Assembly: GCF_022698165.1 (NCBI RefSeq)
Contig: NZ_JALDAY010000003.1
Coordinates: 124,001-188,000, forward strand
Direction of reading: 5' to 3'
Source: Streptomyces cylindrosporus
GTDB taxonomy: Bacteria; Actinomycetota; Actinomycetes; Streptomycetales; Streptomycetaceae
Length of the DNA: 64,000 nt
Under the pieces are notes generated by a model. It worked only from the letters and a program-made list of their open reading frames with translations. It was not told the DNA's origin and made no database searches. The position numbers were made by a program, and so were the translations under genes. How positions within the stretch are numbered: the first letter of the stretch is position 1; each line of letters starts with the position of its first letter. Positions 17,338 through 26,078 of this stretch are shown here, piece after piece.

Positions 17338-18230
17338 CAGGCGACTCCCTCCGAGTGGGCGGCGGTGCCGCGGTACGACTCCCAGGTCCAGGTCAGCGTG
17401 CGGCGTGCCATGACGCCGACCGCGTGGCGGCGGTAGCTCGCGGTGCCCCGGACGTCGTCGATCGGGTTGCAGGCGGCGGAGCACAGGTCCGCGAACTGCT
17501 TGGCGACCGACGGGGTGATGATCTTTCCGTTGTCCCAGAAGCCGCCCTCTTCGAGCGCCGCGTTCAGGAACTCCTCCGCGGCCTTCGCCCGGACGGGCGT
17601 CGGGGCGGCCGAGCCGATGCCGGTGCGGACCGTGCGGGTCTCGGGGTGCAGCGCGAGGCCGAAGGCGCACACGGCGATGACCATGGCGTTGCGGGTGCCG
17701 ACCTTCGAGTACTGCTGCGGGCCGTCGGCCTTCTTGATGTGGACGGCGCGGATCAGCTCGTCCGGCTGGAGCGCGTTGCGCTTGACGCCGGTGTAGAACT
17801 CGTCGATCGGGATCAGCCGGGTGCCGCGGGCCGCGGACTCCACCTCGACGTCGGCGCCGGCCGCGAGGAGGGCCGGGTGGGCGTCACCGGCGGGCGAGGC
17901 GGTGCCGAGGTTGCCGCCGACGCCGCCGCGGTTGCGGATCTGCGGGGAGGCGACCGTGTGCGAGGCGAGCGCGAGGCCCGGCAGCTCGGCACGGAGGTGC
18001 TCCATGATGCCGGTGTACGGGACGGAGGCCCCGAGCCGTACCGTGTCCTCGCCGGTCTCCCACTCGGTGAGGTCGCCGATCCGGTTCAGGTCGAGCAGGT
18101 ACTCGGGCCGCCGGTGGTCGAAGTTGATCTCGACCATCACATCGGTGCCGCCCGCAATGGGCACAGCGGTGGGGTGCTCGGCCTTGGCGGCGAGCGCCTC
18201 CTCCCAGCTGGCGGGGCGAAGGAAGTCCAT
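17337..18230 (-). CDS. Xanthine dehydrogenase, FAD-binding subunit
   Basis: 297 residues from ATG 18230 (MDFLRPASWEEALA), the standard start of this family. FAD motifs are VPIAGGTDVMVE (about 33-44) and RNRGGVGGNLGTASPAGD (about 97-114); the C-terminal CO-dehydrogenase flavoprotein domain follows. It is the first gene of the leftward operon and delivers electrons to NAD. It is divergent from pucR, with dyads in the 261-bp gap that may bind PucR. Confidence 0.92.
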   Translation of the reverse strand: MDFLRPASWEEALAAKAEHPTAVPIAGGTDVMVEINFDHRRPEYLLDLNRIGDLTEWETGEDTVRLGASVPYTGIMEHLRAELPGLALASHTVASPQIRNRGGVGGNLGTASPAGDAHPALLAAGADVEVESAARGTRLIPIDEFYTGVKRNALQPDELIRAVHIKKADGPQQYSKVGTRNAMVIAVCAFGLALHPETRTVRTGIGSAAPTPVRAKAAEEFLNAALEEGGFWDNGKIITPSVAKQFADLCSAACNPIDDVRGTASYRRHAVGVMARRTLTWTWESYRGTAAHSEGVA

Positions 18231-18360
18231 GACCGGCTCTCTTCTTCGTCTCGTGAGTGGCTCGTTCACGTGCTGTTCACGTCGAGTGGGCCCAGTACAC
18301 AGCGCGGTACTCCACGCCTGTCAGTCACGGAAACCATGAAGGAGTTGGCTGGCCAGGGCG

Positions 18361-18433
18361 GGCATCTTGTAGATTCGTATGAACGGATGCCATCAGTAAC
18401 CTCTCTGTCTTCCTGTAGAAACGCAGGAAACAG
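18361..18433. promoter_or_regulatory. Two dyads in the xdh-pucR intergenic region
   Basis: GGCATC (18361-18366) pairs with GATGCC (18386-18391) across 19 bases; further right CTGTCTTCCTG (18405-18415) pairs with CAGGAAACAG (18424-18433) with a one-base bulge. Both lie between the divergent xdh operon and pucR, where PucR-type activators act. Whether they are operators or a leader hairpin of pucR cannot be told from sequence alone. Confidence 0.45.
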
Positions 18434-18491
18434 CCACATCCACCCTCCACCCCTCATCGTAGATTTCGAGACAAAGATCGGCGGCGACGAG

Positions 18492-20165
18492 ATGCGGCTG
18501 CGCGCACTGCTGGACACCGATGCGCTGGGCCTCAGGCTGCTCGGCGGCGAGGACGAGCTGGACCGCACCGTACGCGGTGTGATGACCACCGACCTGCGCG
18601 ACCCCAGCCGCTACCTCTCGGGCGGCGAACTGGTCCTCACGGGCCTCGCCTGGCGCCGGGACGCCGCCGACTCGGAGCCGTTCGTACGGATCCTGGTGCA
18701 GGCCGGCGTGGCCGCGCTGGCCGCCGGCGAGGCGGAGCTCGGGGACATCCCCGACGACCTGGTCCTCGCCTGCGCCCGGCACCGGCTGCCGCTGTTCGCG
18801 GTGCACGAGTCGGTGGCGTTCGCGACGATCACCGAGCATGTCGTACGGCAGGTCAGCGGCGAGCGGGCCGGGGACCTGGCGGCCGTGGTCGACCGGCACC
18901 GGCGGATGATGACCTCGGGCCCGGCGGGCGGCGGCCCGGACGTGGTCCTGGACCTGCTCGGCTCCGACCTGGACCTGCGGGCCTGGGTGCTCTCCCCCAC
19001 CGGACGGCTCATCGCGGGCACCAAGGTCGCGGGCCCCGGGCTGCCCGCCGAGGTCTGCGCCACGCTCGCCGCCGAGCATCTCGCCGCCGCCCGCACGGGC
19101 CGGCGCGGACCGCACCGGGTGACGGTCGGCCCGGCGACGTTCAGCCTCTTCCCGATCCGCAGCAGCGGGCGCTCCACGCAGGCATCCCGGGACGTGCGCG
19201 AGACAGTGCTGTCGGACTGGCTGCTGGCCGTGGAGGCGGACGCGGGCGACTGGCCGGCCGAGCGGCTCGACCTGCTGCAGGGCGTCACCCAGCTGATCTC
19301 CGTCGAGCGGGACCGCCGGGACGCCGCGCGGACGGTCCGGCGGCGGCTCGCCCAGGAGGTCCTGGAGCTGGTCCAGACGGGCGCGGCGCCCGCCGAGATC
19401 GCGGCCCGGCTGCGGGTGGCCGCCCCGGTGCTGCTGCCCGGCCTGGGGGCCGCCCCGCACTGGCAGGTCGTCGTGGCCCGGGTGGACTGGGCGGGCGGGG
19501 ACATCGAGGCGGGCCCGGTCGCGCAGTCGCTCCTGGAGGAGATCCTGGTCGACCCGCTGGCCACCGGCCCCGAGCCCTCGGACCGCATCGCCGTGGCCCA
19601 CACCGGCGACGAGGCGATCGCCCTCGTACCGCTGCCGGCCGTCTCCACGGAGCACGACGGCTCCGAGGCGGGGATCCTCGCCGACGCGCTCCTGGAGGCC
19701 GTACGGGATCCGCTGTCGGCCGGGCTCGACGACGACGGGCAGGTCACGCTGGGCGTCAGCGCGGCCGTGCACTCGGCGGAGGGGCTGCGCGGGGCGCTGG
19801 AGGAGGCGCGGCACGCACGCCGGGTCGCCGCCGCGCGCCCAGGCCGGGTGTGCGCGGCGGGCCACCAGGAGCTGGCCTCGCACGTCCTGCTGCTGCCGTT
19901 CGTGCCGGACGACGTGCGGCGCGCCTTCACCGCCCGGCTGCTGGACCCGCTGCGGGACTACGACCGGCGCCACCGCGCCGAGTTGATCCCGACGCTGGAG
20001 GCCTTCCTCGACTGCGACGGCTCCTGGACGCGCTGTGCGACCCGGCTGCACCTGCACGTCAACACGCTGCGCTACCGCGTGGGGCGGATCGAGCAGTTGA
20101 CGAGTCGTGACCTTTCCCGACTGGAGGACAAGCTCGATTTCTTCCTGGCGTTGCGGATGAGCTGA
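18492..20165 (+). CDS. pucR: PucR-family regulator of purine catabolism
   Basis: 557 residues from ATG 18492 (MRLRALLDTDALGLRLLGG), the normal start of the family. The N-terminal purine-catabolism domain (about 1-120) and a C-terminal helix-turn-helix (LDCDGSWTRCATRLHLHVNTLRYRVGRIEQL, about 510-545) are clear, with a GGDEF-like CdaR segment before it. PucR of Bacillus activates purine genes in response to a pathway intermediate. Here it is divergent from the xdh operon, its likely target. Confidence 0.88.
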   Translation: MRLRALLDTDALGLRLLGGEDELDRTVRGVMTTDLRDPSRYLSGGELVLTGLAWRRDAADSEPFVRILVQAGVAALAAGEAELGDIPDDLVLACARHRLPLFAVHESVAFATITEHVVRQVSGERAGDLAAVVDRHRRMMTSGPAGGGPDVVLDLLGSDLDLRAWVLSPTGRLIAGTKVAGPGLPAEVCATLAAEHLAAARTGRRGPHRVTVGPATFSLFPIRSSGRSTQASRDVRETVLSDWLLAVEADAGDWPAERLDLLQGVTQLISVERDRRDAARTVRRRLAQEVLELVQTGAAPAEIAARLRVAAPVLLPGLGAAPHWQVVVARVDWAGGDIEAGPVAQSLLEEILVDPLATGPEPSDRIAVAHTGDEAIALVPLPAVSTEHDGSEAGILADALLEAVRDPLSAGLDDDGQVTLGVSAAVHSAEGLRGALEEARHARRVAAARPGRVCAAGHQELASHVLLLPFVPDDVRRAFTARLLDPLRDYDRRHRAELIPTLEAFLDCDGSWTRCATRLHLHVNTLRYRVGRIEQLTSRDLSRLEDKLDFFLALRMS

Positions 20166-20317
20166 GCCCGCGGGGCCGTCGGGCCGGGTGGCACCAGGTG
20201 CCGTCCGGGTCCCACGACTTTGTGAAATCCTTCACCCACCCCCTTGGCCCGGCGCTGACATTCGTGCTGAGATGCGGCCACCACTCAAAGCTCGACGGCG
20301 CGCTCGGGGAGGGCAAC

Positions 20318-21100
20318 GTGGCGCATTCCGCCATGTCTGGTTCCGGAACGACCGAAAGTGACGATCCCCTCCAGACCGCGGTATGGCGGCTGCGCTCGCG
20401 CGCCTGCTGGACCGACGCGGCGGCGCTGCTGGAGCCCGCCGACGCCGCGTCCGCGCTGCAACGGGCCTCGCTGCTGGTGGAGAAGTGCCTGTACACCGAG
20501 GGCGGGTGGGAGGAGGCCGAGGACGCGCTGCGGACCGCGGAGGCCCTCGCCCACACCGACGAGGAGCGCGGGGCGGCCGCTTGTGAACGCGGGCAGCTTG
20601 CGTACGCGGCGACCCTGCACTCCGTGCGCGACCGGGCCGACGAGGCGCGGGCCGCGCTGGGCCGGGCGGCGGCGCTGATCCCGCCGGGGGCGCCGGGCCG
20701 GGCCGTACTGGACTTCCGGCGCGGGCTGCTGGCGGAGAACCTGGCCCGCTCCCCGCAGGCCGCGCGGGCCGCGTACCGGCGGGCGCACGCCGGTGCCACG
20801 GCGCACTCGGATCCGCTGCTGCTCTCCTTCACCTGGCGCCATCTGGCCGGACTCGCCCTGCGGGACGGGGAGTTGGCGGAGGCCCGGCACGGCTTCGCCG
20901 AATCGCTGCGGATCCGCGAGGAGTTGGGCTACCTGGTCGGCACGGCGCCCGCCCTGGCCTCGCTGGCCGACGCGGAGGCCGAGCCGGAGGCGTCCCGCCT
21001 GCGCGAGGAGGCCCGGCGCCTGTTCCGGCTGCTGGGCGGTGTACCGACCTGGCTGGCACGGCAGTTGGCCCCGCCCGCGCCGGGTGCGGCGACGGCCTGA
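20318..21100 (+). CDS. TPR-like helical repeat protein
   Basis: 260 residues from GTG 20318, chosen because GGGGAGGG lies four bases upstream. The sequence is Ala/Leu/Arg-rich helix pairs with TPR spacing from about residue 30 to 240 (EEAEDALRTAEALAHTDEERG; EARAALGRAAALIPPGAPG; RHGFAESLRIREELG). There is no membrane segment. TPR proteins are protein-binding scaffolds; no partner is evident. A GGCACC-A-GGTGCC palindrome at 20190-20202 lies between pucR and this gene. Confidence 0.7.
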   Translation: MAHSAMSGSGTTESDDPLQTAVWRLRSRACWTDAAALLEPADAASALQRASLLVEKCLYTEGGWEEAEDALRTAEALAHTDEERGAAACERGQLAYAATLHSVRDRADEARAALGRAAALIPPGAPGRAVLDFRRGLLAENLARSPQAARAAYRRAHAGATAHSDPLLLSFTWRHLAGLALRDGELAEARHGFAESLRIREELGYLVGTAPALASLADAEAEPEASRLREEARRLFRLLGGVPTWLARQLAPPAPGAATA

Positions 21101-21131
21101 GGAGGCTCCTGGAGGGCGGCGCCCGGCTCAG

Positions 21132-21150
21132 AGGAACCTGAGAGGTTCCT
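21132..21150. promoter_or_regulatory. AGGAACCT dyad upstream of DUF2231 gene
   Basis: AGGAACCT-GAG-AGGTTCCT is a perfect eight-base inverted repeat about 40 bp before the DUF2231 start and 32 bp after the TPR gene. It can be an operator or a terminator of the TPR gene. Confidence 0.4.
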
Positions 21151-21191
21151 GTGCGAGGCTGGCGCGCCCCACCCCCTTGGAGGAGTTACCG

Positions 21192-21692
21192 ATGAGCCTC
21201 GTCAACGGCTTGCCCGCGCATGTCCTGTTGGTCCATTTCGTCGTCGTACTGGTGCCACTGACCTCGTTGGCGCTGGTGGTGGCGGCGCTGTGGCCGCGGG
21301 CCGCGCGGCGGATGGGCGTCGTGCTGCCCGCGCTGGCCCTGGTGACGCTGGCGAGCGTGCCGCTGACCACGAGCGCCGGTGAGTGGCTGGAGGAGCATGT
21401 GCCCGAGAACTCCCTCGTGCAGCGGCACGCCGAGCTCGGGGACGGGCTGCTGCCGTGGGCGCTGGGTCTGTTCGTGCTGGCGGCGGCCGTGTGGTGGACC
21501 GTGCGCCGGACGCCCGCGCCGGAGACCGGCAACCGCACGGCGGCCGTCGTGCGGATCGCGGCCGCGGTGCTGTCGGTCGTGGTCGCGGCGGGCGCCGTCG
21601 TCGACGTCTACCGGATCGGCGACTCCGGGGCGAAGGCGGCCTGGAAGGGCAACTACTCCAAGGCGGCGACGCGTTCGGGCGACGGGGACTGA
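21192..21692 (+). CDS. DUF2231 membrane protein
   Basis: 166 residues with four hydrophobic segments (about 12-34, 42-60, 84-103, 115-135). NGLPAHVLLVHFVVVLVPLTSLALV and the ETTxxEWLEEHVPENSLVQRHAELGD-type loop are typical of DUF2231 proteins, which have a conserved His in the first helix region. The ATG follows GGAGGAG. Function unknown; the family is sometimes linked to redox or metal handling. Confidence 0.8.
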   Translation: MSLVNGLPAHVLLVHFVVVLVPLTSLALVVAALWPRAARRMGVVLPALALVTLASVPLTTSAGEWLEEHVPENSLVQRHAELGDGLLPWALGLFVLAAAVWWTVRRTPAPETGNRTAAVVRIAAAVLSVVVAAGAVVDVYRIGDSGAKAAWKGNYSKAATRSGDGD

Positions 21693-21711
21693 CCGGTCGC
21701 GAGGCCTCGGC

Positions 21712-22020
21712 TCAGCCGTTCTGGATCCGCGCCAGCAGGTGCTGGATCGAGCCCAGTATCGAGTCGCGCAGCGCGGTGTCCTTGGCGAGGACGACGACCA
21801 CGGCGACCAGGACCAGGAACGAGACGAGGCCGCCGCCGCGGCCGCCCCGGTATGCCGTCGGGCTCGGTGCGGGCGGCGGGCGGTGGCCGTGGCGGATGGC
21901 ATGGTCGACGGCCCGCTGGTGCGCCCGCATGGCCTGCTGATGAGCCTGCTGGTTGGCCTGCTGCGACTGCTGCTGGGCCTGCTGCGCGGCCTGCTGGGCG
22001 TAGAAGGACGGGTCGGGCAT
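21712..22020 (-). CDS. Small Gln-rich single-pass membrane protein
   Basis: 102 residues from ATG 22020 with GGAGGTGA upstream. Residues 8-33 are dominated by Gln/Ala repeats (AAQQAQQQSQQANQQAHQQA), then a His/Pro/Gly region and one transmembrane segment (about 65-82) with a short charged tail. I do not recognise the family by function. The repeat may be a coiled or disordered cytoplasmic segment. The gene converges on the DUF2231 gene with a 19-bp gap. Confidence 0.7.
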   Translation of the reverse strand: MPDPSFYAQQAAQQAQQQSQQANQQAHQQAMRAHQRAVDHAIRHGHRPPPAPSPTAYRGGRGGGLVSFLVLVAVVVVLAKDTALRDSILGSIQHLLARIQNG

Positions 22021-22148
22021 CGCTCTCACCTCCGGCGGCGGCACTTTCCGTGCCGTGTGCCGGGGGTCACGCCGGCCGACGGTCCGCGAGTTCCCCGCAT
22101 CACGAACCGTCACAGGGAACCGACGATTCTGTGACGGCGGTCACGAGC

Positions 22149-22988
22149 TCAGGACGCGCCGCCGAAGTGCTCGCCCACCAGCGCCCGTACGGCGTCCAGG
22201 TCGCGGGCGGTCAACGCGTCCAGCAGGACGGTGTGCCGGGCCGCGTCCGCCATCAGCTCGGCTCGGCCGCGGGCGCTCGGTGCACCGCCCACCAGGGGCC
22301 ACTGGGCGCGGCGGTGGAGGTCGTCGGCGATCTGCACCAGCTGTTCGTTGCCGGAGAGGGAGAGGACCGCGCGGTGGAAGGTGCGGTCGGACTCGGCGTA
22401 GGTCGCGCGGCAGCCGGACGCGGCGGCGCGGACCGTGGCCTCGGCGAGCGGGCGCAGTTCCGCCCAGCAATCCACCGGCACCGTGCGGGCCAGCCGGAGC
22501 ACCACGGGGACCTCTATCAGCGCGCGCACCTCGGCCAGTTCGGCCAGTTCGCGGGTGCCGCGCTCGACGACGCGGAAGCCGCGGTTGGGGACGACCTCGA
22601 CGGCGCCTTCGAGGGCCAGCTGCTGCATCGCCTCCCGGACGGGCGTCGCGGAGACCCCGAACCGCTCCCCCAGCGCCGGTGCCGAGTACACCTCGCCGGG
22701 CGTCAGCTCACCCGCGACCAGCGCGGTGCGCAGCGCGTCGAGTATCTGGCCGCGCACGGAGGCCCGCTGGACCAGTCGGGGCCGTGGGATCGGCTGTTCA
22801 CTGTGGGTGTGCTCGCCGCGTGTGGCGTCGGCGGCGACCGCGCGCTCCCGGTCCATGTCCGCGGCCACCGGCTGCGGGGGCACCCGCGGGACACCGGTAG
22901 GCCGTGTTCGAGGAGTCCCCGTCTCCGCCGAGCCCTGTGCGCTCTGCCTCACGGGTCCTCCTCCGGACGTGTCGGTACTTGGGGCCAT
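22149..22988 (-). CDS. GntR-family regulator with FCD domain
   Basis: 279 residues. The winged helix is at about 75-140 (RGQILDALRTALVAGELTPGE, then LGERFGVSATPVREAMQQL) and an FCD-type helical ligand domain follows (ERGTRELAELAEVRALIEVPVV). The first 70 residues are polar and Pro/Thr-rich, unusual for the family; no clear ribosome-binding site precedes the ATG at 22988, so the true start may be Met45 (22856) or the transcript may be leaderless. FCD regulators bind organic acids or similar effectors. It stands divergent from the siderophore reductase. Confidence 0.82.
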   Translation of the reverse strand: MAPSTDTSGGGPVRQSAQGSAETGTPRTRPTGVPRVPPQPVAADMDRERAVAADATRGEHTHSEQPIPRPRLVQRASVRGQILDALRTALVAGELTPGEVYSAPALGERFGVSATPVREAMQQLALEGAVEVVPNRGFRVVERGTRELAELAEVRALIEVPVVLRLARTVPVDCWAELRPLAEATVRAAASGCRATYAESDRTFHRAVLSLSGNEQLVQIADDLHRRAQWPLVGGAPSARGRAELMADAARHTVLLDALTARDLDAVRALVGEHFGGAS

Positions 22989-23063
22989 TGAGGCGGGTTG
23001 TTACTCGCCCGTCAAGCACCATAAGCGCACAAGCCGTCAGTTCAAAGGCGCACGATCTTGGGT

Positions 23064-23080
23064 AAGGTAAGGCTTACCTT
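23064..23080 (+). promoter_or_regulatory. Iron box (DmdR1/IdeR-type operator)
   Basis: A perfect 17-bp dyad, AAGGTAAG-G-CTTACCTT, lies 40 bp before the siderophore reductase start. It closely resembles the actinobacterial consensus TTAGGTTAGGCTAACCTAA. Repression by iron-loaded DmdR1/IdeR is expected. Confidence 0.85.
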
Positions 23081-23119
23081 CAGTCGACCTTTCCCTCGAC
23101 CCGGATCGGCGGTCCCCGT

Positions 23120-23980
23120 ATGTCCGTGCACATACCCGCGCCCCGCTCGGCCCTCACGGCGTCCTACAGCCGTCTGACCGAGGCCTTTCCGGGCCTGGAG
23201 ATCACGGAGCTCGGCGCCGGGGAACCCGCGCCGCGAGACGGCGGCTGGGTGGCCGCCGACGCGCTCGCGGAGGGCGGGGCGGGCCTGGACGCGTTCCTCG
23301 CCTGGGACGAGGCACAGGTGCTGCGGGACTACGGACAACGCGCCCGCCCGGACGTCGTCGCAAGCTTCGGACTGCACCGGTACGCCTGGCCCGCCTGCCT
23401 GCTGATCACCGTGCCGTGGTTCCTGGAGCGCCGGGTGCCCCGCTTCCCCGCGAGCCACGTCTCGTACGACCGGACCGTGCCCGGCCTCTCCGTCGGCCGC
23501 CTGGCCGTGCGCCCGGCGGGCTTCGCCTGCCTGCCCGGCGACCCGGCCGCAGCGCTGCCCGGCGCCCGGGTGGTCGACGGCGAGGAGGCGCTGCGCGCCG
23601 AGGCGCGGGCCGCGGTCGCCGAGCATCTGGAGCCGGTGCTCGCCGGGTTCGGGCCGCGGATGCGGCGGCGCGGGCGGGCGTTGTGGGGCATGGCGACCGA
23701 CGAGGTGGTGGAAGGCCTGTGGTACGTCGCCCATCTCCTCGGTGAACAGGAGCGGGCGATGCGGGAGTTGGAGCTGCTGCTGCCCGGCGCGACCCGGCCC
23801 TACGTGGGCTCGGCGGCCTTCCGCGAGCTGACCGGACCGGACGGCGAGTCGCTGCCCACCCGGGACCGGGCGAGCTGCTGCATGTTCTACACCCTGCGCC
23901 CCGAGGACACCTGCGCCACCTGCCCGCGCACCTGCGACGCGGACCGGGTGACCAAGCTGCTGGCCGCCACCGCCAGTTGA
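23120..23980 (+). CDS. FhuF-like [2Fe-2S] ferric-siderophore reductase
   Basis: 286 residues. The C-terminus holds the FhuF-type ligand set: adjacent Cys253-Cys254, then Cys265 and Cys268 (CC-x10-C-x2-C), with an additional Cys272. The rest is the helical FhuF/IucA-IucC C-terminal-like domain. Such proteins release iron from ferric siderophores in the cytoplasm by one-electron reduction. The iron box directly upstream supports the assignment. No siderophore biosynthesis or uptake gene is adjacent, so it probably serves imported siderophores encoded elsewhere. Confidence 0.88.
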   Translation: MSVHIPAPRSALTASYSRLTEAFPGLEITELGAGEPAPRDGGWVAADALAEGGAGLDAFLAWDEAQVLRDYGQRARPDVVASFGLHRYAWPACLLITVPWFLERRVPRFPASHVSYDRTVPGLSVGRLAVRPAGFACLPGDPAAALPGARVVDGEEALRAEARAAVAEHLEPVLAGFGPRMRRRGRALWGMATDEVVEGLWYVAHLLGEQERAMRELELLLPGATRPYVGSAAFRELTGPDGESLPTRDRASCCMFYTLRPEDTCATCPRTCDADRVTKLLAATAS

Positions 23981-24284
23981 GGCACCCTCAGGCATGACCA
24001 CGCCAGGGCGTCCCGTAAGATCGGCCGCGAAGGGACCGCCCTCTCGGTTACAGGTGATTCACAACTTTCTCACTTGCCGCAGGAACTTTCCGTGGAACCA
24101 CCCGTACGGGTAGTCTTATTCGAACTCAACTCCCGCCCCTCAAGCGGTAGTTCGAGCAGAACGCCGCCCTGGGCATCCCCTTGCACTTCCTTGGCGGCCT
24201 CTTGCCCCGAAAACCCCTGAGGGCCGTTGGGATTGGGCCACTATGGCGGGCGTTACGCCCTATCCCAATGCAAGGGACCCCTAG
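23981..24284 (+). promoter_or_regulatory. Structured leader region before the DUF2637 gene
   Basis: This 304-bp gap has a 12-bp palindrome ACCCGTACGGGT (24100-24111) followed by AT-rich TAGTCTTATTCG, a possible promoter, and near the gene a nested dyad: TTGGGAT (24227-24233) with ATCCCAA (24262-24268), enclosing GGGCG-TTA-CGCCC (24248-24260). The nested hairpin ends 16 bases before the start codon and could modulate translation. No coding gene is seen. Confidence 0.4.
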
Positions 24285-25319
24285 ATGAGACTGACCGACA
24301 TATCGCTGAACTGGCTGCTTCCGGGCGCCGTACTGCTCCTGGGCATGCTGGCGGCGGTGGCGGTGCTCGCGCGCAGCAAGCGGTCCGGCGGGGAGCACGC
24401 GAAGGACGACTCGTGGGAGCGCAGCGAGGAGCGCCGCAGGCGCAAGGAGGCCATATACGGCACCGCCTCGTACGTCCTGCTGTTCTGCTGTGCGGCGGTG
24501 GCCGCCGCCCTCTCCTTCCACGGGCTGGTCGGCTTCGGCGAACAGAACCTCGGCCTCACCGACGGCTGGGAGTACCTCGTACCGTTCGGCCTGGACGGCG
24601 CGGCCATGTTCTGCTCCGTGCTCGCCGTTCGCGAGGCCTCCCACGGTGACGCGGCCCTCGGCTCCCGGATACTCGTGTGGACGTTCGCGGGCGCCGCGGC
24701 CTGGTTCAACTGGGTGCACGCGCCCAGGGGCATCGACCACGCGGGCGCACCGCAGTTCTTCTCCGGCATGTCGCTCTCGGCGGCCGTGCTGTTCGACCGC
24801 GCGCTGAAGCAGACCCGCCGGGCCGCCCTGCGTGAGCAGGGTCTGGTGCCGCGTCCGCTGCCGCAGATCCGTATCGTCCGCTGGCTGCGGGCGCCCCGCG
24901 AGACCTACAAGGCCTGGTCGCTCATGCTGCTCGAGAACGTGCGCAGCCTGGACGAGGCGGTCGACGAGGTGCGCGAGGACAAGCGGCAGAAGGAGCTGGA
25001 GCGCCTGCGCCGGCGCGAGGCGGACCGCCTGGAGCGGGCCCAGCTCAAGGCGATCAGCCGGGGCCACCGCGGGTTCATCGGCCGTGGCCGGCCCGAGCCG
25101 CAGGCCCTGGAGCGGGCGTCCGCCCCGGCCACCGCGGAGCCTGCCATATCCGCGGCGGAGCCGCTGCCCGTGCGCCAGCGCCCTTCGCTGCAGCCCGTCC
25201 GCAAAGGGGGCTCCGACTCGATGACGGTCGACCTGACCGCGGAGGACGACACAATGGCCCTCCCGCGTCTCGACTCCCTGGAGCGCAAGCTCAAGGACCT
25301 CGAGCAGCAGTTCGGCTAG
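24285..25319 (+). CDS. DUF2637 (SpdB-like) membrane protein
   Basis: 344 residues. Four hydrophobic segments in the first 185 residues (about 9-28, 61-82, 95-115, 125-140) with GWEYLVPFGLDGAAMFCSVLAVREAS match DUF2637 proteins related to the plasmid spread protein SpdB. A charged helical tail follows (DKRQKELERLRRREADRLERA, about 232-255), probably coiled coil, and another at the extreme C-terminus. It is a chromosomal, conserved-looking gene rather than part of a plasmid remnant. The convergent RsbW-like kinase gene lies across a strong terminator. Role unknown. Confidence 0.75.
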   Translation: MRLTDISLNWLLPGAVLLLGMLAAVAVLARSKRSGGEHAKDDSWERSEERRRRKEAIYGTASYVLLFCCAAVAAALSFHGLVGFGEQNLGLTDGWEYLVPFGLDGAAMFCSVLAVREASHGDAALGSRILVWTFAGAAAWFNWVHAPRGIDHAGAPQFFSGMSLSAAVLFDRALKQTRRAALREQGLVPRPLPQIRIVRWLRAPRETYKAWSLMLLENVRSLDEAVDEVREDKRQKELERLRRREADRLERAQLKAISRGHRGFIGRGRPEPQALERASAPATAEPAISAAEPLPVRQRPSLQPVRKGGSDSMTVDLTAEDDTMALPRLDSLERKLKDLEQQFG

Positions 25320-25355
25320 GCACGGCCGACGACCGGCCGTGAAGCCGACCGGCCG

Positions 25356-25401
25356 CGCACGGGAAAGGGCGTGACCCACGGGTCACGCCCTTTCCCGTGC
25401 G
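25356..25401. terminator. Bidirectional terminator, 21-bp perfect stem
   Basis: Arms 25356-25376 and 25381-25401 are exact complements around a CACG loop. It separates the convergent DUF2637 and ATP-binding genes, ending eight bases before the stop of the latter, and should act on both transcripts. Confidence 0.85.
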
Positions 25402-25408
25402 TCCGCCC

Positions 25409-25891
25409 TCAGACGCCCGAGGCGTCCAGCTCGAACCACACCGCCTTCCCCACCCCGTGCGCCCGAACGCCCCAGGCGTCCGCGAGGGACTGCACCAGGA
25501 CCAGGCCTCTGCCGTGCGTACCGTCGTCGGCGACCGGTACGCGCAGTCTGGGCCTTCGGGCCACGAAGTCCCGTACCTCCACCCTGAGTCCACGGGGTCC
25601 CACGGTCGCGGTCAGGACCGCGTCGTGGTCGGTGTGGACGAGTGCGTTGGTGACGAGCTCGCTGGTCAGCAGCTCCGCTATCTCCGACCGGCCGGGCCTG
25701 CCCCAGTGCCGGAGCAGCTCACGCAGCGCCCGGCGTGCCTCGGGCACCGCCTTCAGGTCCGCCCGCCCGAGTCTCTGCCGTAGTTGGGACGGCTGCTGCG
25801 CCTCGGCGCCGCCGTCGGCCTTCTCCTCCGCTGTCTTCGCCGAGGAGGCCCCGATCGCAACGGGACCGCCTCCTCGCGCCTGCCTCTTCAT
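25409..25891 (-). CDS. RsbW-like ATP-binding (HATPase) regulator
   Basis: 160 residues. The Bergerat fold is complete: N-box ELLTSELVTNALVHT (about 72-86), VRDF segment and G-box HGRGLVLVQSLADAWGV (about 125-141), ending with the GKAVWFEL strand. The first 40 residues are polar and disordered-looking. Proteins of this type in Streptomyces act as anti-sigma kinases or their relatives. It has no adjacent sigma or anti-anti-sigma gene. Confidence 0.85.
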   Translation of the reverse strand: MKRQARGGGPVAIGASSAKTAEEKADGGAEAQQPSQLRQRLGRADLKAVPEARRALRELLRHWGRPGRSEIAELLTSELVTNALVHTDHDAVLTATVGPRGLRVEVRDFVARRPRLRVPVADDGTHGRGLVLVQSLADAWGVRAHGVGKAVWFELDASGV

Positions 25892-26078
25892 GACCCCCGC
25901 CCGCGTGCCGATGTCGGTTCCCCTCCTTGTCGAACACGTTCACGGGGATCCATGCCCCGTGGCTCACCGGCCAGTCATGTCGAATGGTCAACGACCAGGT
26001 GTTCGGCCACGGATGCGGGCCCCGGGGCCGGGTAGATGACACCCTGGACCGTGCCGTCCGAGCGCCGAGGGAGCCGCC

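Noticed and set aside
24285..25319. Integrated plasmid or conjugative element suggested by the SpdB-like protein
   Set aside because: No Tra/FtsK protein, integrase, replication gene or attachment repeat is visible nearby; such DUF2637 genes also occur on chromosomes.
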